From NCBI GenBank assembly GCA_914767715.1, contig OU612065.1, positions 11,842,001-11,906,000 of the forward strand: DNA of 64,000 nt. The letters are read 5' to 3'. The stretch comes from Membranipora membranacea (taxonomy: Eukaryota > Bryozoa > Gymnolaemata > Cheilostomatida > Membraniporidae). Below, one piece after another: positions 51,101 through 61,822 of the stretch. Made by a program: the position numbers and the translations under genes. The notes beneath the pieces are model-generated. The model did no database searches. It was not told the origin of the DNA and was given only the letters and a program-made list of their open reading frames with translations. The stretch's first letter is position 1, and each line of letters starts with the position of its first letter.

Positions 51101-54100
51101 CTTGAATCGCGGCATATATAGGGTTTCAACGCCCCGAGTGGGCATTATTCGATGAATTGTGTTTTCAATTTTATAAAAAACAAAGATAATCATCATGTTA
51201 CAAATTTCTCCGTTATTCTGCTCATATCTGTAGCGGCGAGACAATCAAATGATATGCTGAGGAAGATAAGGCCTGACCTCAGGAATCGTGTTCTGCCGTT
51301 TCTTATTCCCACTAACCTTCTCGATCGTGGAAGTCAAATAGGCCAAGGTCATTTTGGCGTTGTGTTTAAAGGAACGCTCTTCAACAGTCGTACAAATACG
51401 TACAGTTCTGTGGCCATCAAGGGATTTGGAGGTTGGTTGATGCATTTCATAAATAAATAACAGATGATTGTATAGCTCAAGTTTCGATTTTCGTTTTTGG
51501 GTCATTGTTGTGGATTCATACATATATCTCATTTTAAAATCAAAACTACAGGTTTTCTGGTGTTATGATTACCATGTTATTCCTATGAATTCATGACAAT
51601 TGGTGGGGTTTATCCCCAGATATTTTCTAGTGCATTGAATGCCATCAATGTGACAACTTATATTTTATCCAAACATCCAAAAGTCTTGCGTGTATGATCA
51701 GAGATGGGTTTCCAGGTCTCTGAGGTTCCAAGTCTTCTGATGGTTCCCCAAGTCTCAGAGGCTCAGTGATGTACACGGAATGAGATACTGCCTGACTATA
51801 TATTGTCATTTCTCCATCTAATCCTATAACTCACATTTTATCCTCATACTGATTTACATACCCTCTGACTACAGCGAATACCTACACAGTGAGAGATGTG
51901 GAAGGTTTTCTATCCGAGGCTGTTAAGCTACAAGGAATGGAACATGCTAACCTGCTCACAGTGCTGGGAGTTGTGATAGAGAATAACCGACCCTTTATGG
52001 TCCTGCCTCTCATGGACCATGGAGATATGAAGAGCTTCCTCGCTCAGCCTGAACAAGTAAGGATGTCATACTGCTGACATAGTTGTATTCCTCATTCCCT
52101 TTCCATCAAAAGCAGGCTACAATATGCAAGTGCAAGTACGGTTGACCAAGCGGCATTAATGTCTTTTCACTTATTTCTCCTCTATTTTACTGATTTTTAT
52201 TCTGTCTGAGCCATCTAGGTGAAATTATTTAACCTTTAAAAAGTGTATATTCGGCTATATGTGAAACCAGGAACACTTCAAGATATGATTGTGTATAATA
52301 ATTCATATGTCTTAATTGGTTTTTTTTCTCAAAGAAACTTACTGTTGGCGATCTGGTTTTCTTTGGTTTCCAAGTCTCCGTAGGGATGGCTTTCCTTGAG
52401 CAGAACAAAGTGATTCATGCTGATCTAGCTGCAAGAAATTGCATGTAAGTAACTTTATTGTGTTATCATGTATTATATAGTTAGTACAGTAAGGAATACC
52501 CACTGAACTAAAGGGATTGATGTTGGGGCAGCTGATCATGGAAGCCATACAGTTTTACAAGAGGGCTTGAGAAATCTTGGGGTGAAATGGTATTGTTAAT
52601 TGCATACAAATATCATTATTTTTCTGTGATTTTTACCTTTTTTAGACTGAGACCTTCTTATTCTTACCTCTGAAGAAATTGTAAATTGAACATGTACGAA
52701 AGCCCTATCCATATAAGGTGTAAATTTAATCTTCTTTTCCAGGATTGACAAGAATTTCATAGTGAAAGTTGCAGATTTTGGGCTTTCGAAGATTTTGTCT
52801 AATGCAGAGGACTACTACACAGTAAATAAAAATTCACAACCATTACCGGTGAAATGGCTGGCACTAGAGTGTCTAACTCAAGGCAAACTCTCATCTAAAT
52901 CTGATGTGGTCAGTATCAGCGGCTGTAAATCTTCAATGTAATTCCCGTTTCTTTTAATCTTGTAATCTTATAATCACTACCGATCTTCTCTGACTCAGCT
53001 GTCATTAAAACATTTATACAAAGTATAGGGATTGCCCAATGCTCATGTTGTGAAATCCAACTTTATCTTTGAGTTCCTTATTTTTTTATGAGTGAATTTA
53101 AGTTGCGCTGTCCTGTTTTCTTCGAAGAGAATTCCTATATTGTTTAGAAAGATCCTGGCCACCTCGTTGACTTGTCTTTGGATATAGGAATCAATTCGCG
53201 TTTTACCCTAATCCTGTTCCCAATCAATTTCCATGCTTATAAATTGATTTTAATATTCCTATACAGTGGTCCTTTGGAGTATTACTATGGGAGTTTATGA
53301 CTCGAGGACAGAATCCGTACCCTGATATAACTAACAATCAGGTCAAGGATTATCTAAAACGAGGCACCAGAATGTCCCAACCAGACTACTGCCCTGATCC
53401 AATGTGAGTGTGATATGATATAACTTTATTGTCTTCTGACTTAATGGAAAACATTTGATTCATTGCATAGTTTGAACCTGGAAATACAGCTAATATCTTT
53501 CTGGGGTCCATGTAACCTGTAAAAGCCCTATGGTGGTTCGTACAAGTTATTTGAGCATTAGAAAACAACTTGCAACAAGCCTTTCTGTCTGAATGGTTTG
53601 ATGGTGAAACGGGTTGGTCAATAAGCAAAGGAGAAGCAGTTCAAGTTCTATTCCCATTAAACTTAAATTTTACGAATCACATGCTGATTGAACCCATTCT
53701 GGTAATTTTAAGATTTTTTTGGGTTAGGGATTTTTTTGAAGTAAGTAAAAAATTGAGAGAGTGAACATAATTTTTGTAATGCTGGAATGGAGCATATCGC
53801 ATTTGACAATACCACTGCAGGTAATCTTATTCACTTTTCAGATATGATATTATGCAGCGCTGCTGGTTCGCCAACACAGATTACAGACCAACATTTACAG
53901 AACTTAAAAATGAGCTCAGTGAGCTATTATCAGTAGCATCTGATAATCTCTATATCCGCAATGTTACTCAGGAACTGCCATATACTTACTACTTGAATGA
54001 AGAATACCTGTTGTTACCAAAGCAGTTTGTTTGTGAGAATGCGTATGTAAAACTGATGTCTGATGAGGCTGGATATATGAATGACGGGTTTGATCGGAGA

Positions 54101-54187
54101 TATAGTGAAGCAATCAACACAAGAAAAGTCTCAACAAGCTCCTCGGGAATTTCAGCTAGCAAAATTAACGCCTCTACTGCATTCTGA
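41786..54187 (+). CDS. MET-like receptor tyrosine kinase with an IgGFc-binding ectodomain (complete, 19 exons)
   Basis: Single-pass receptor tyrosine kinase, 3744 nt spliced, 1247 residues. Exons: 41786–41936, 42134–42312, 42791–42950, 43162–43386, 43585–43887, 44199–44515, 45040–45189, 47885–48057, 48416–48616, 49012–49132, 49678–49968, 50187–50351, 50703–50871, 51234–51431, 51875–52056, 52335–52444, 52743–52908, 53267–53403, 53842–54187; all phases agree. Order: signal peptide (about 1–29), short Cys-rich segment (31–48), IgGFc-binding domain (about 51–495), three IPT/TIG units (about 496–835), transmembrane helix (837–860), juxtamembrane, kinase (about 895–1165), tyrosine-rich tail. Kinase motifs resemble MET/RON closely: [67 protein letters not shown] itself has SEMA–PSI–IPT outside; here SEMA and PSI are absent. 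The catalytic loop reads HADLAARN. The ligand is unknown. Confidence 0.93.
42375..42439. repeat. Near-perfect 30-bp hairpin in receptor intron 2
   Basis: The left arm begins CCTTTATGTCTTCTACAGCA and the right arm is its reverse complement with one mismatch in 30; the loop is 5 nt (TAATA). It starts about 62 bp after exon 2. The loop is too small for a typical pre-miRNA. It may be the remnant of a short foldback element. Confidence 0.9.
45650..47690. repeat. Large foldback element with internal satellite in receptor intron 7
   Basis: The left arm (about 45655–45970) pairs with the right arm (about 47370–47690): for example GGTGTACCCAATTGTAGTGG and CCACTACAACTGGGTACACC-type sequence, and CAGGGAATTCCAGGTTGAAA with TTTCAACCTGGAATTCCCTG. 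The core (about 46040–47120) is made of diverged tandem units of about 150 bp, each with TACCCAGTTGTAGCGATCAT-like and GTCAGCGGCAGCATATCC-like words; at least four are clear. It fills most of the 2.7-kb intron between the IgGFc-binding and IPT parts of the receptor. No transposase. Confidence 0.85.
46370..46452. repeat. Long hairpin inside the satellite core
   Basis: TTGCCTGCAT and GCTCCCGATCCACT are answered by AGTGGATCGGGAGC and ATGCAGGCAA around the central CACGCTGCGGCGTG. This gives an almost 40-bp stem with a few mismatches. It interrupts the roughly 150-bp tandem units, so it may be a small inserted element. Confidence 0.85.
47885..50871 (+). other. Receptor exons 8–13: IPT/TIG stalk and transmembrane helix
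   Basis: IPT/TIG signatures of the plexin/MET kind: [19 protein letters not shown] (IPT 1, exon 8), [16 protein letters not shown] followed by [15 protein letters not shown] (IPT 2, exons 10–11), and LEIKGRRLNSG with [19 protein letters not shown] (IPT 3, exons 11–12). The linker [16 protein letters not shown] and the [10 protein letters not shown] strand before IPT 3 also follow the plexin/MET layout. Exon 11 starts at 49678, using the TAG acceptor; the nearer CAG at 49685 would break the frame and lose the conserved Cys. Exon 13 encodes the helix [20 protein letters not shown] (start of the membrane segment) with a basic stop-transfer end LRYRQGSR. Dibasic KR sites sit in exon 11 (VVKRS, VTKRS). 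Confidence 0.88.
51234..54187 (+). other. Receptor exons 14–19: MET-type kinase domain and tail
   Basis: Landmarks by residue: glycine loop IGQGHFG (904–910), ATP lysine K931 in VAIK, αC glutamate E949, HADLAARN (1023–1030), DFG (1043–1045), paired activation-loop tyrosines DYY (1055–1057) placed as the YY of [12 protein letters not shown], and the C-lobe [15 protein letters not shown]. In known tyrosine kinases the loop is HRD; Arg is Ala here, but the Asp (1025) and Asn (1030) needed for catalysis are kept. The tail (about 1166–1247) has tyrosines in YLLLP, NAYVKLM and GYMND; the last fits pYxN, the GRB2 SH2 consensus. The tail ends in a Ser-rich stretch. Confidence 0.93.
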
Positions 54188-55200
54188 GGGGCTGTACAAA
54201 AGGTATACCCTTTATTGTCAAAATATCAACTATGACTTTTTTTAATATTCTCATATTTTGCAAAGTTTTATTTTTCATTCGTGATTGATGCTAGTCATAT
54301 TTTGTTATCATTTCAATTATATTATAGGTATTACAGCATTCATTCAATATCATCTGCAACATGAGGAGCTGTGTATGCTACGCCATACTATTGGAAAATT
54401 CCTTGGCTTGCTGGCCTTGCTACTGTTGTCATTTTCCACAATTGTCACCAAACACTAATACTCTGTCTTCCATATCTGCTACTTGATATAAACCAAATTC
54501 AATTGACAATGCCCTGATAACAACATTTTAATGTGAAGGCTGTTCCTCAGCAAAATCTACAGGGATGCAGTTTATACAGTATATGAGTTTCCATTAAAAA
54601 GAAAAACAACATAAATTTATGACTTTCATAAACCGTCTAGAAAAAGAGGCCTCCATAAATACATAGTGTATTTGCAAGGCAGCTGGACCATTGTTTAATG
54701 TGGCCCGATATAAATAAAGCTGATTAATTATTTATTACCAATACTATTATTGAGCTGGAGCCGAAAAGACACTACATATTTAGAGGCCAGCAGACAGGTT
54801 AAGAAAGGGGTGCCTAATATTACCATCAAATATTATTGTTATCTGTTTTAAAACCGACTACCAAAAAAACTGCATACACTTTACAAAACCTTGTATCTTG
54901 ATATCAATAGATAAGATGAAAATTGTGTCTAAAAGATTACATGACATTCAGTGGGAGTACCTCCGATTAGAGTTCATTAAATGACAAATGTGATTAGCTT
55001 ATGAAGTCGACTAATGAGGCAATGATTCTTTGCTCAAAACAAGCTGAAAGATGATAGAAGATAATCTAAATTTCTCTTTGTAAAGCTCTCGGCTAGCTTT
55101 CCTAATAGCCAGCAGTGCTTATCTGTAGCTTCTATTGTTGAGATAACCAGTTCTCAAAATGTAGCCGTCGGACAGACAGTTAAATCGCCATTCTCTAAAG
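54188..55200 (+). other. Receptor 3'UTR and flank
   Basis: No coding frame. A plus-strand AATAAA at 54713–54718 is a plausible poly(A) signal and gives a 3'UTR of about 550 nt. The remainder is featureless up to the first exon-like module at 55201. Confidence 0.55.
54713..54718 (+). terminator. Possible polyadenylation signal of the receptor kinase gene
   Basis: AATAAA about 525 bp after the stop codon, followed by an AT-rich stretch. It is the first canonical hexamer that I see downstream in the expected range. Confidence 0.45.
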
Positions 55201-55335
55201 TATAGCTTCACTTCGAAGACATATTATTTGATGCTACTCTGCTGGGATTATCGAGGACTGGGGACATAGAGATTGACCTGTGCAATTGAAGTTTGATCCT
55301 CAAATACTACACTGCTTTCGATTCTATTTTTGGAG
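55201..55335 (+). repeat. Exon-like module A (copy 1)
   Basis: It begins after TTCTCTAAAG and ends GGAG before GTGAGT. Its core GAGGACTGGGGACATAGAG is shared with copies at 59831–59905 and 62926–63042, which also share the following AGTGAGAGGTTGCAGAT stretch about 100 bp downstream. No open frame. Confidence 0.65.
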
Positions 55336-55948
55336 GTGAGTCGATTAAGTTGTATTTCTTATCTGCGTATATCTGTAACCGAAGCACAATATCCATCAGC
55401 ATAGCACATGTTTTATAAGCTTCAGTGAGAGGTTGCAGATAAAATGGTATTTACTTGATTGACAAAGCCGGCTGACTTTATTTAAAGTCAATTGCTATAG
55501 AAACAACATAAATTTTGTGGAGTGTTTCAATAGTAGGATGACTGAGTTCATTCTTCAAAAGTATGCTTTATGCTTATTATGATAATTTACAGTACAGCAA
55601 TAAATGGAGTGACACCCTAAGATGCAGGACACACCAAAGAAAAAGGGAGTAGGCAGCCTCATTACTAGGAAATTAAGTCTCAAAACAATACACCGACTAC
55701 TATTTTGCTGAAGCAACACAAATTCAGTGAGTCGATTGCCTCACTTTCCAAAGACCATAATAATGCTGGTCAAAAATAGCATACGCTGTCAATTTCCATT
55801 TTATTTTTAAACGATAAAGAAAATTTGCGAAAACATGAAACTAAACAAATATTCCTCTTAATTTTTGTCAGAAGGCCGATGGAAGGCGAGGGTGGTTATG
55901 TACCCTGATACATAATGATTGTTGTTTTCATCCGATGTTCTGATTTAG

Positions 55949-56157
55949 GTTGATCCAATCCACAACAATAAGGATTGAGTTGTGGCATGTTCTATACTAA
56001 GAAGAACCTCCAAACCATCAATTAGAAAATCGGGCAATATAGTCCCAATAATATAATCACCTCGCAGTCCCAACTAAGAGTACTGGTATGTACAAGGACT
56101 TCCTCAAAAACCTAATATGGATGTCGATGACAAAAAGACAGCGGGCAATATGACAAT
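55949..56157 (+). repeat. Exon-like module D (copy 1)
   Basis: The acceptor-like TTCTGATTTAG precedes it, and a GTGAGA donor follows. It shares AACTAAGAGTACTGGT and GACTTCCT with copy 2 (about 56734–56883); the copy at 60539–60665 is shorter but keeps the GGTGAGA donor and AAGACAGC core. No open frame. Confidence 0.65.
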
Positions 56158-56296
56158 GTGAGAGCTGTGTTTTTCTCTCAATGATCTGGATGAGTTGGGA
56201 TCACTTCATTTAAAATTCATATACTTTATGCTTATGATAATAATTGATGGTTCAACAATAAATAGCCACGCTTTATTTCACCCCTTTTCTTTACAG

Positions 56297-56492
56297 ATAT
56301 AATATTGCCATTTAAAACTAACAAACATCTATTATCCTTTGTGACGACTGCGACAGTGACAGTATGATGTCAGTGACACTCCAAGAAACAAGAAAACACC
56401 AAAGAAAAAGGGAGTAGGCAGCCTCATTAGGAGGAATTTTGAGCTTCAAACACTACACTGAAAACTATTTTGCTGAGGGGATCACAAATTCA
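56297..56492 (+). repeat. Exon-like module B (copy 2, best preserved)
   Basis: The acceptor-like TTTTCTTTACAG precedes it, and it ends AATTCA before GTGAGT. Its core AAAAAGGGAGTAGGCAGCCT is shared with copy 1 (55593–55726); other copies keep CAGCCTTATTA or similar and the terminal AATTCAGTGAGTTGAT. Five copies in all, the most repeated module. No open frame. Confidence 0.7.
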
Positions 56493-57239
56493 GTGAGTTG
56501 ATTGCGTCGCAGCCCAAAGACCTAATTTTTTGTTTGACATATAAAATGCTGGTCAAAGCTATCAAATGCTGTCAGTTTTCCTTTTTAACTTGTATTATTA
56601 CGCTAAGAAAACTTGCGAAAGCACGAAACATGCAAATCATCCAATTGATTTTCCGTTATGACAGAAAAGAAGACCGATGGAAGGCAAAGGTGGTTCAAGT
56701 ACCCTGATATATTGTGATAAGTTCTCTACTAACAAGTTCCTTCAAACCATCAAGCAGAACATAGGGAAATATGGCCTGAATAATCACCTTGCGGCCCTAA
56801 CTAAGAGTACTGGTGTGTACAAAGACTTCCTAAAGACCTGATATGGATGTCAATGAGAAAAAGACAGCTGCCATTATGACAAGGTGAGAGTTGCGTTCTT
56901 CTCTCAACGACAGGCTCCGACGTGTAAAAATTGTTACAGTTGAGCCAGTTTATCATATTAAATGTTATGAGATATCGGGGAATTCTACTCCAACAAATGA
57001 ATCGCAATTTTGTTAAAAAAAAATCCAGTCATATTGGCATATAAATTCATGAACTGGCATCACGTTATGAACGAATGAATAAAAAAAATCAATTCCCTCA
57101 ATTCAATTCTTCATAGTATGGTATAATATCAGAAATAAATAATAATTATGATAATGTTGCCAATCACTATGGTCCCATGCTTGGAATGAGTGGTCCACGC
57201 CTAAATTGATTGAAGAATGCTTACGATTTCCATGATGAT

Positions 57240-57345
57240 AAAAATCAAAAGAGAACTGCCGCGGCTGGGATTTGAACCTGGGCCTCCACAATTAAGACAC
57301 TGTCACTAAGCTCTATCCATTCATCCACTACCCAATTTGAATGAA
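57240..57345 (-). mobile_element. tRNA-like SINE fragment (minus strand)
   Basis: On the minus strand: a TAGTGGATGAATGGATAGAG A-box-like region, then AGACAGTGTC-type anticodon-arm sequence, then a GGTTCAAATCCCAG B box. The ends do not form an acceptor stem. It lies between modules D and C of the array. Confidence 0.65.
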
Positions 57346-57641
57346 TAGATGGGAAGCAATACGAACGGGAGTTGACCTAAATGCTCTTTCCATGTATCAA
57401 TTGGCCCTCAAATCGAATTATCGACATGTGATCGTGGGTGGAGATTTCTGTTAGTGTGTTTCTATGGGTGGCTGAAATATACTAATACTTGTGATAATTC
57501 CTAATTATAAGAAAAGAAAATGAAGTCCAACAGTTAACCCAAACTTGAGAGAAGTCTAGCTTTCGTTAGTTGAGATGAGATAGGTATTTCCAGCCAGATG
57601 TTTTCAATTTCTCATAACCTCATTCCAATTTACTGTTCTAG

Positions 57642-57848
57642 GATAATCACAAAAGGAGGATGTAATCTACAAATATGGATGTTCGGATGCAACAGACTAT
57701 GTTAACTTGAAAGGACCTGACAGAACACGCAAGAATCATGATGTTACAATTAAACCGATACAACTAGATGAAACTTCATCATGTCAACAGATGACTTCTC
57801 TGTCTGTTCTCTGCAGTTATTTGATGACACCCTTATCAATCTGCGCAG
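57642..57848 (+). repeat. Exon-like module C (copy 1)
   Basis: The acceptor-like TTTACTGTTCTAG precedes it, and it ends GCGCAG before GTAAGA. It shares TAACTTGAAAGG, TGACAGAACA and CTCTGTTCTCTGCA with copy 2 at 61064–61263. No long open frame. Confidence 0.65.
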
Positions 57849-58563
57849 GTAAGATTGCAGTGCTCTAGAATAGGACTTATAAGAGCGGGTGATTTGAAAA
57901 GTAAAAAATGTACCGTATATGTAATATGCAGCTTATTACCACTATTTTGCCACCGATTTGAACTTCACATAGTCTTATGACTTTTGGCCTTGCCTCCGGT
58001 TGTTTGAACCTTTAAACTAGAGCTCACCAGTGGTTATAGTTGAAATTGTTAACTCTGCTTATTAAAAATCATAACTTGGTTTGTAGATCATGGATACCAT
58101 GAGCTCAACAAACCAGGAACTATTGGATGGTTCGACTGTCAACTTGGGGTATTCTAAGGTACGATCAAGCAAAAAACCCATTAAGGTGTTTTTTAAATAG
58201 CCATAATTCCAGTGCCTGACACATCATATAAGCAGTAGTATGAATTCAGAATAATTATTTTGTATCCAACTGCCACCATCTAAAAGCCAAACTGTCAAAA
58301 TTCAGGTACCAAATAACTTAATTGCCAATAATTAAATCTTATCTTGCCATGTTATAACTTCATGAATTTTGGCATCATTCTCACAATTGTGAATTATCCT
58401 GATCAGACCCATTATAAACCTGAAAATAAAATGACACAAATATACACATGTCTGTTTTTTATGATTAATCTCAGTTTAAGCTAAAATATTTCATGCATCT
58501 GCAGTTTTACCATAATATTATTGTTTCAATTTTATTATTTTAGATTAGAGTATCATCATCATC

Positions 58564-58695
58564 ATGCTGAAAAAATGGCAGTTGTTGGCACTGGCAAATT
58601 GGTCTTCTAACTTGCCTTCTGGCTCTGGTCCACTACATGACGGACATGGTCCACTACATGACGGACATGGTCCACTACATGACGGACATGGTTAG
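58564..58695 (+). CDS. Small open frame with a sevenfold-residue peptide repeat (doubtful)
   Basis: ATG at 58564, 43 codons, TAG at 58693. It starts MLKKWQLLALANW and then has the heptapeptide GPLHDGH three times, encoded by a 21-bp tandem repeat (58627–58689). It lies wholly within exon-like module E copy 1 and is not conserved in the other E copies. I do not recognise it; chance is the more likely explanation. Confidence 0.15.
   Translation: MLKKWQLLALANWSSNLPSGSGPLHDGHGPLHDGHGPLHDGHG
58627..58689. repeat. 21-bp tandem repeat ×3
   Basis: GGTCCACTACATGACGGACAT is repeated three times without change, inside module E copy 1. Perfect identity suggests a recent expansion. Confidence 0.95.
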
Positions 58696-61312
58696 TGAAG
58701 CATGAAAACAAGAGAATCTAGAGGGTAGGATTTCTTACAAATTCTTAGCGTCAATATCAGTTGTCTATTCAAAGCATTGAACAAACTTTTAGCACAATCG
58801 CTGCTTGTGTCAAGTTTCTGTACAATTACTGTAGAAGGCATTACCTTGTACCTGTTCCACATTAAAACCTATAAGTATTTATTCAATTACAGGGTGGTGT
58901 AGTTGAAAATATTCCAACCTCTCATTCTGAGAGTTGCAGGTTCGTATCCCAAGCACTACCCACGCTGTTAATGGAGTTGAGCTCTTCATTTTATGTAACC
59001 CTAGCTTACCTAACCCTAATTTGTACAGGGGTGTGCTAAATAGATGTGATGAATCTTATTCTTGTAAGCGTATTCTCATTTGCCCCTAAAAAGGTCTTGC
59101 ATGGCAATATTATATATATTTATTATTATTTCATTCATCATAAGTACAATTTATGCTTTAGATAATAATTATTTGTTCAACAATAGATAGCAAGCTTGAT
59201 TTTCCCCCCTCTTACTTTCAGATAACCTTTAAAATTGCCATTTAAAGCCATCTGTTATCCTGCGTGACAATTACTGCGAAAGTGACAGCATGATGTCAGT
59301 GATACTCAAAGAAGAATGGAGAGGGCAGCCTAATACGAACAAACTACACCGACTATTCTTTCGCCGAGCCACCACTAATTCAGTAAGTTGATTGCGTCAC
59401 TTTCCAAAGACAACAATTCAACATAAAAAATCCTGGTCAAAACTATCCTACGCTGTCAGTTTTCAATGGTGAATTTTACATAGCCATGGTTCCCGCTCAT
59501 GACATGACATAAAATATCATGTAAATACAAAATAAGTAGAGTGGGGCAATTGCAACGCAAATTGGATCAAACCTGAATACAGCTGCTCCCTGTGATAATT
59601 CGAATGCTGCAGTTTTGCCATCGATATTGTTTTACTTTTTCAGTAGATGTGTGATACTAAACGTGGATGCAACTGCAACTGGCACTGGTATCAGCTTCCT
59701 GCTAACCTTTTTGATGGTATTAGTTCATCACCAGACAGACAATATCACAGAATAGAGGCATGAGAAGAATGAATCAATAAGGTAGGATACCAACAGATTC
59801 TACCATATGAGAAAACAATATCAAATACAGAGACATCGAGTTTGACCTGTTCAATTTAAGTTGGATCTTAATTCACTGCACTGCTTCCCATTCTTTTGTG
59901 GGAGCGAGCTGTAATGTTGTATTTCTCCGGCACAAAATGTAATCAGCGTAATGTATATTATATTTCTTTGCTTCAGTGAGATGCTGCAGATATCAGCTAT
60001 TCACTCGATTGACTGAACAGGCTGACTTTAATGCCTCGTGTGGTATCAAAAATCTTGGAATGAACTTTTATTCATTAAAAGTAATGAGAGCTGACATTAT
60101 TAGAATTCCTGGTACAACAAGAAATATTGAAGCTTGATTTTACCCCTTTTATTTCCAGATAACACAAGGTGTCCAAAATCGACCAGTGAACATCTGCTCT
60201 CCTATCCGGCGATGACTGTAACAGAACAGCATGACAATGGTGACACTAAACAGACAAGGACAGACCAGATAGGATGGGAGTAGGCAGCCTTATTAACAGG
60301 AAATTGAATGTCCAACACTACATTAAATACTAAGTTGCCAAGCAACATAAATTCAGTGAGTTGATCGCATTACCTTAAAAAAACCATCATGATAGTTAAA
60401 ATAATAAATTCATTGTCAAAAATATATCTATACTGTCAGATTTATATTAAATTATTTTTGGTACAGAAGACCAATAGCAGTCAAGAAATACCTGATATAT
60501 AATGATTATTATCATTTTTGTCCGTGGTTACATTTTAGGTACATCCAGTGCATAAAAATGGAAGATTGAATGGGTTGAGAAACTCTGTACCGATAAGTAC
60601 AAAAGTAAATGGCCTCAGTAAATACTTCTCAGTCCTCAATGCCAACACAAAGACAGCCACCAATGGTGAGAATTGTGTTCTCTCCGCAATTTTAATTTAA
60701 AAAAAAATTTATTTGCCGTATGAACTTGCAATATTTGATTTACTATATCCATATACCCACTTTTCTAATAGGACTGATCCTTTGAGGTTCTGCTCTGTAA
60801 AATGTTTGTTACAGCTGGGCTGGGCATTATGAAATTGTATTGGGATAATTCTACTGAGATGAACTGGTTTCCACTCCAAATTCACAACTGCTTGTTGCGG
60901 TAATCCCAAGTTCTGGGAAGGAAAAAAGACAGTCCGACCAAACAGCTCACTCAATATTTAGACGTTGCTTAGGTTTTGCTTCCAAAATTAAATATATTTT
61001 TTCACTGATCGAGGTTAAGCTGTTAGCAGTTTCTCATATCCACATTCCGATTCACTTTTCTAGGTTAATCATGACAGATAGCCATCATCCACATAGTGAT
61101 ATCCGGATATTAAAGTCTGTGTAAACTTGAAAGGCATTGACAGAACATGCTAGATACATGTTTCTACTAAACTGCTCTGATACATCTTGTTGAAGTTACT
61201 ATCATATTAACAATTCACTCTGTTCTCTGCAACCTTATACAGCACTCTTTCTGGCCGGTGCAGGTGCGATATCTATGCAATAATATTGGAGTAGATCTGC
61301 TCAAAAACGATA

Positions 61313-61822
61313 GACAGTTTTCTGAGCTCTTATTCATGCCTCAAGTCGGAGTTGTCCTCTCTCCAGTTTGGTACTTTTAACCCACACCGCATAGGAAAAA
61401 CCTGCTGAAAGAGGGTTATCTTGAAAACCGCTTATGATGGGATAAAAATGATTTTTGATTCAGAGTCTGCACCATTGAAAATCCTGTGAGACAGAGATTC
61501 CAAATCATTGGAGGCTTGATAATGTTGATAAATCTTAATTTTAGTGACGAAACTCATGAAAAATTCTGCCAAATTGTCCGCAAAACAGGCAGAAAATGCT
61601 ATAATTGACTATCCAATTACTAAAATTATTTCCCTAACTATGTCCATATGAGTTTTCAATGTGGCAGATTCTGAATCAAAAATAATTTTTATCCTATTAT
61701 GAGCGGTTTTCAAGATAACCCTCTTTTCAGCACGTTTTTTCTATGCGGCGTGGGTTAAAAGTACCAAACTGGAGAGAGGACAACTCCGAATTAAGGCCTA
61801 AATCAGAGCTCAGAAAACTGTC
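61313..61822. mobile_element. MITE-like DNA transposon copy 2 (long TIRs intact)
   Basis: It begins GACAGTTTTCTGAGCTC and ends with the reverse complement. Here the inverted repeats extend to about 90 bp: GTCCTCTCTCCAGTTTGGTA on the left is answered by TACCAAACTGGAGAGAGGAC on the right, and CCCACACCGCATAG by CTATGCGGCGTGGG. The interior matches copy 1 at 1662–2061. No ORF. It sits between modules C and E of the array. Confidence 0.85.

Noticed and set aside
53570-53764. Open frame inside receptor intron 18
   Set aside because: It lies between two kinase exons that join perfectly without it, and has no kinase-like or other recognisable content.
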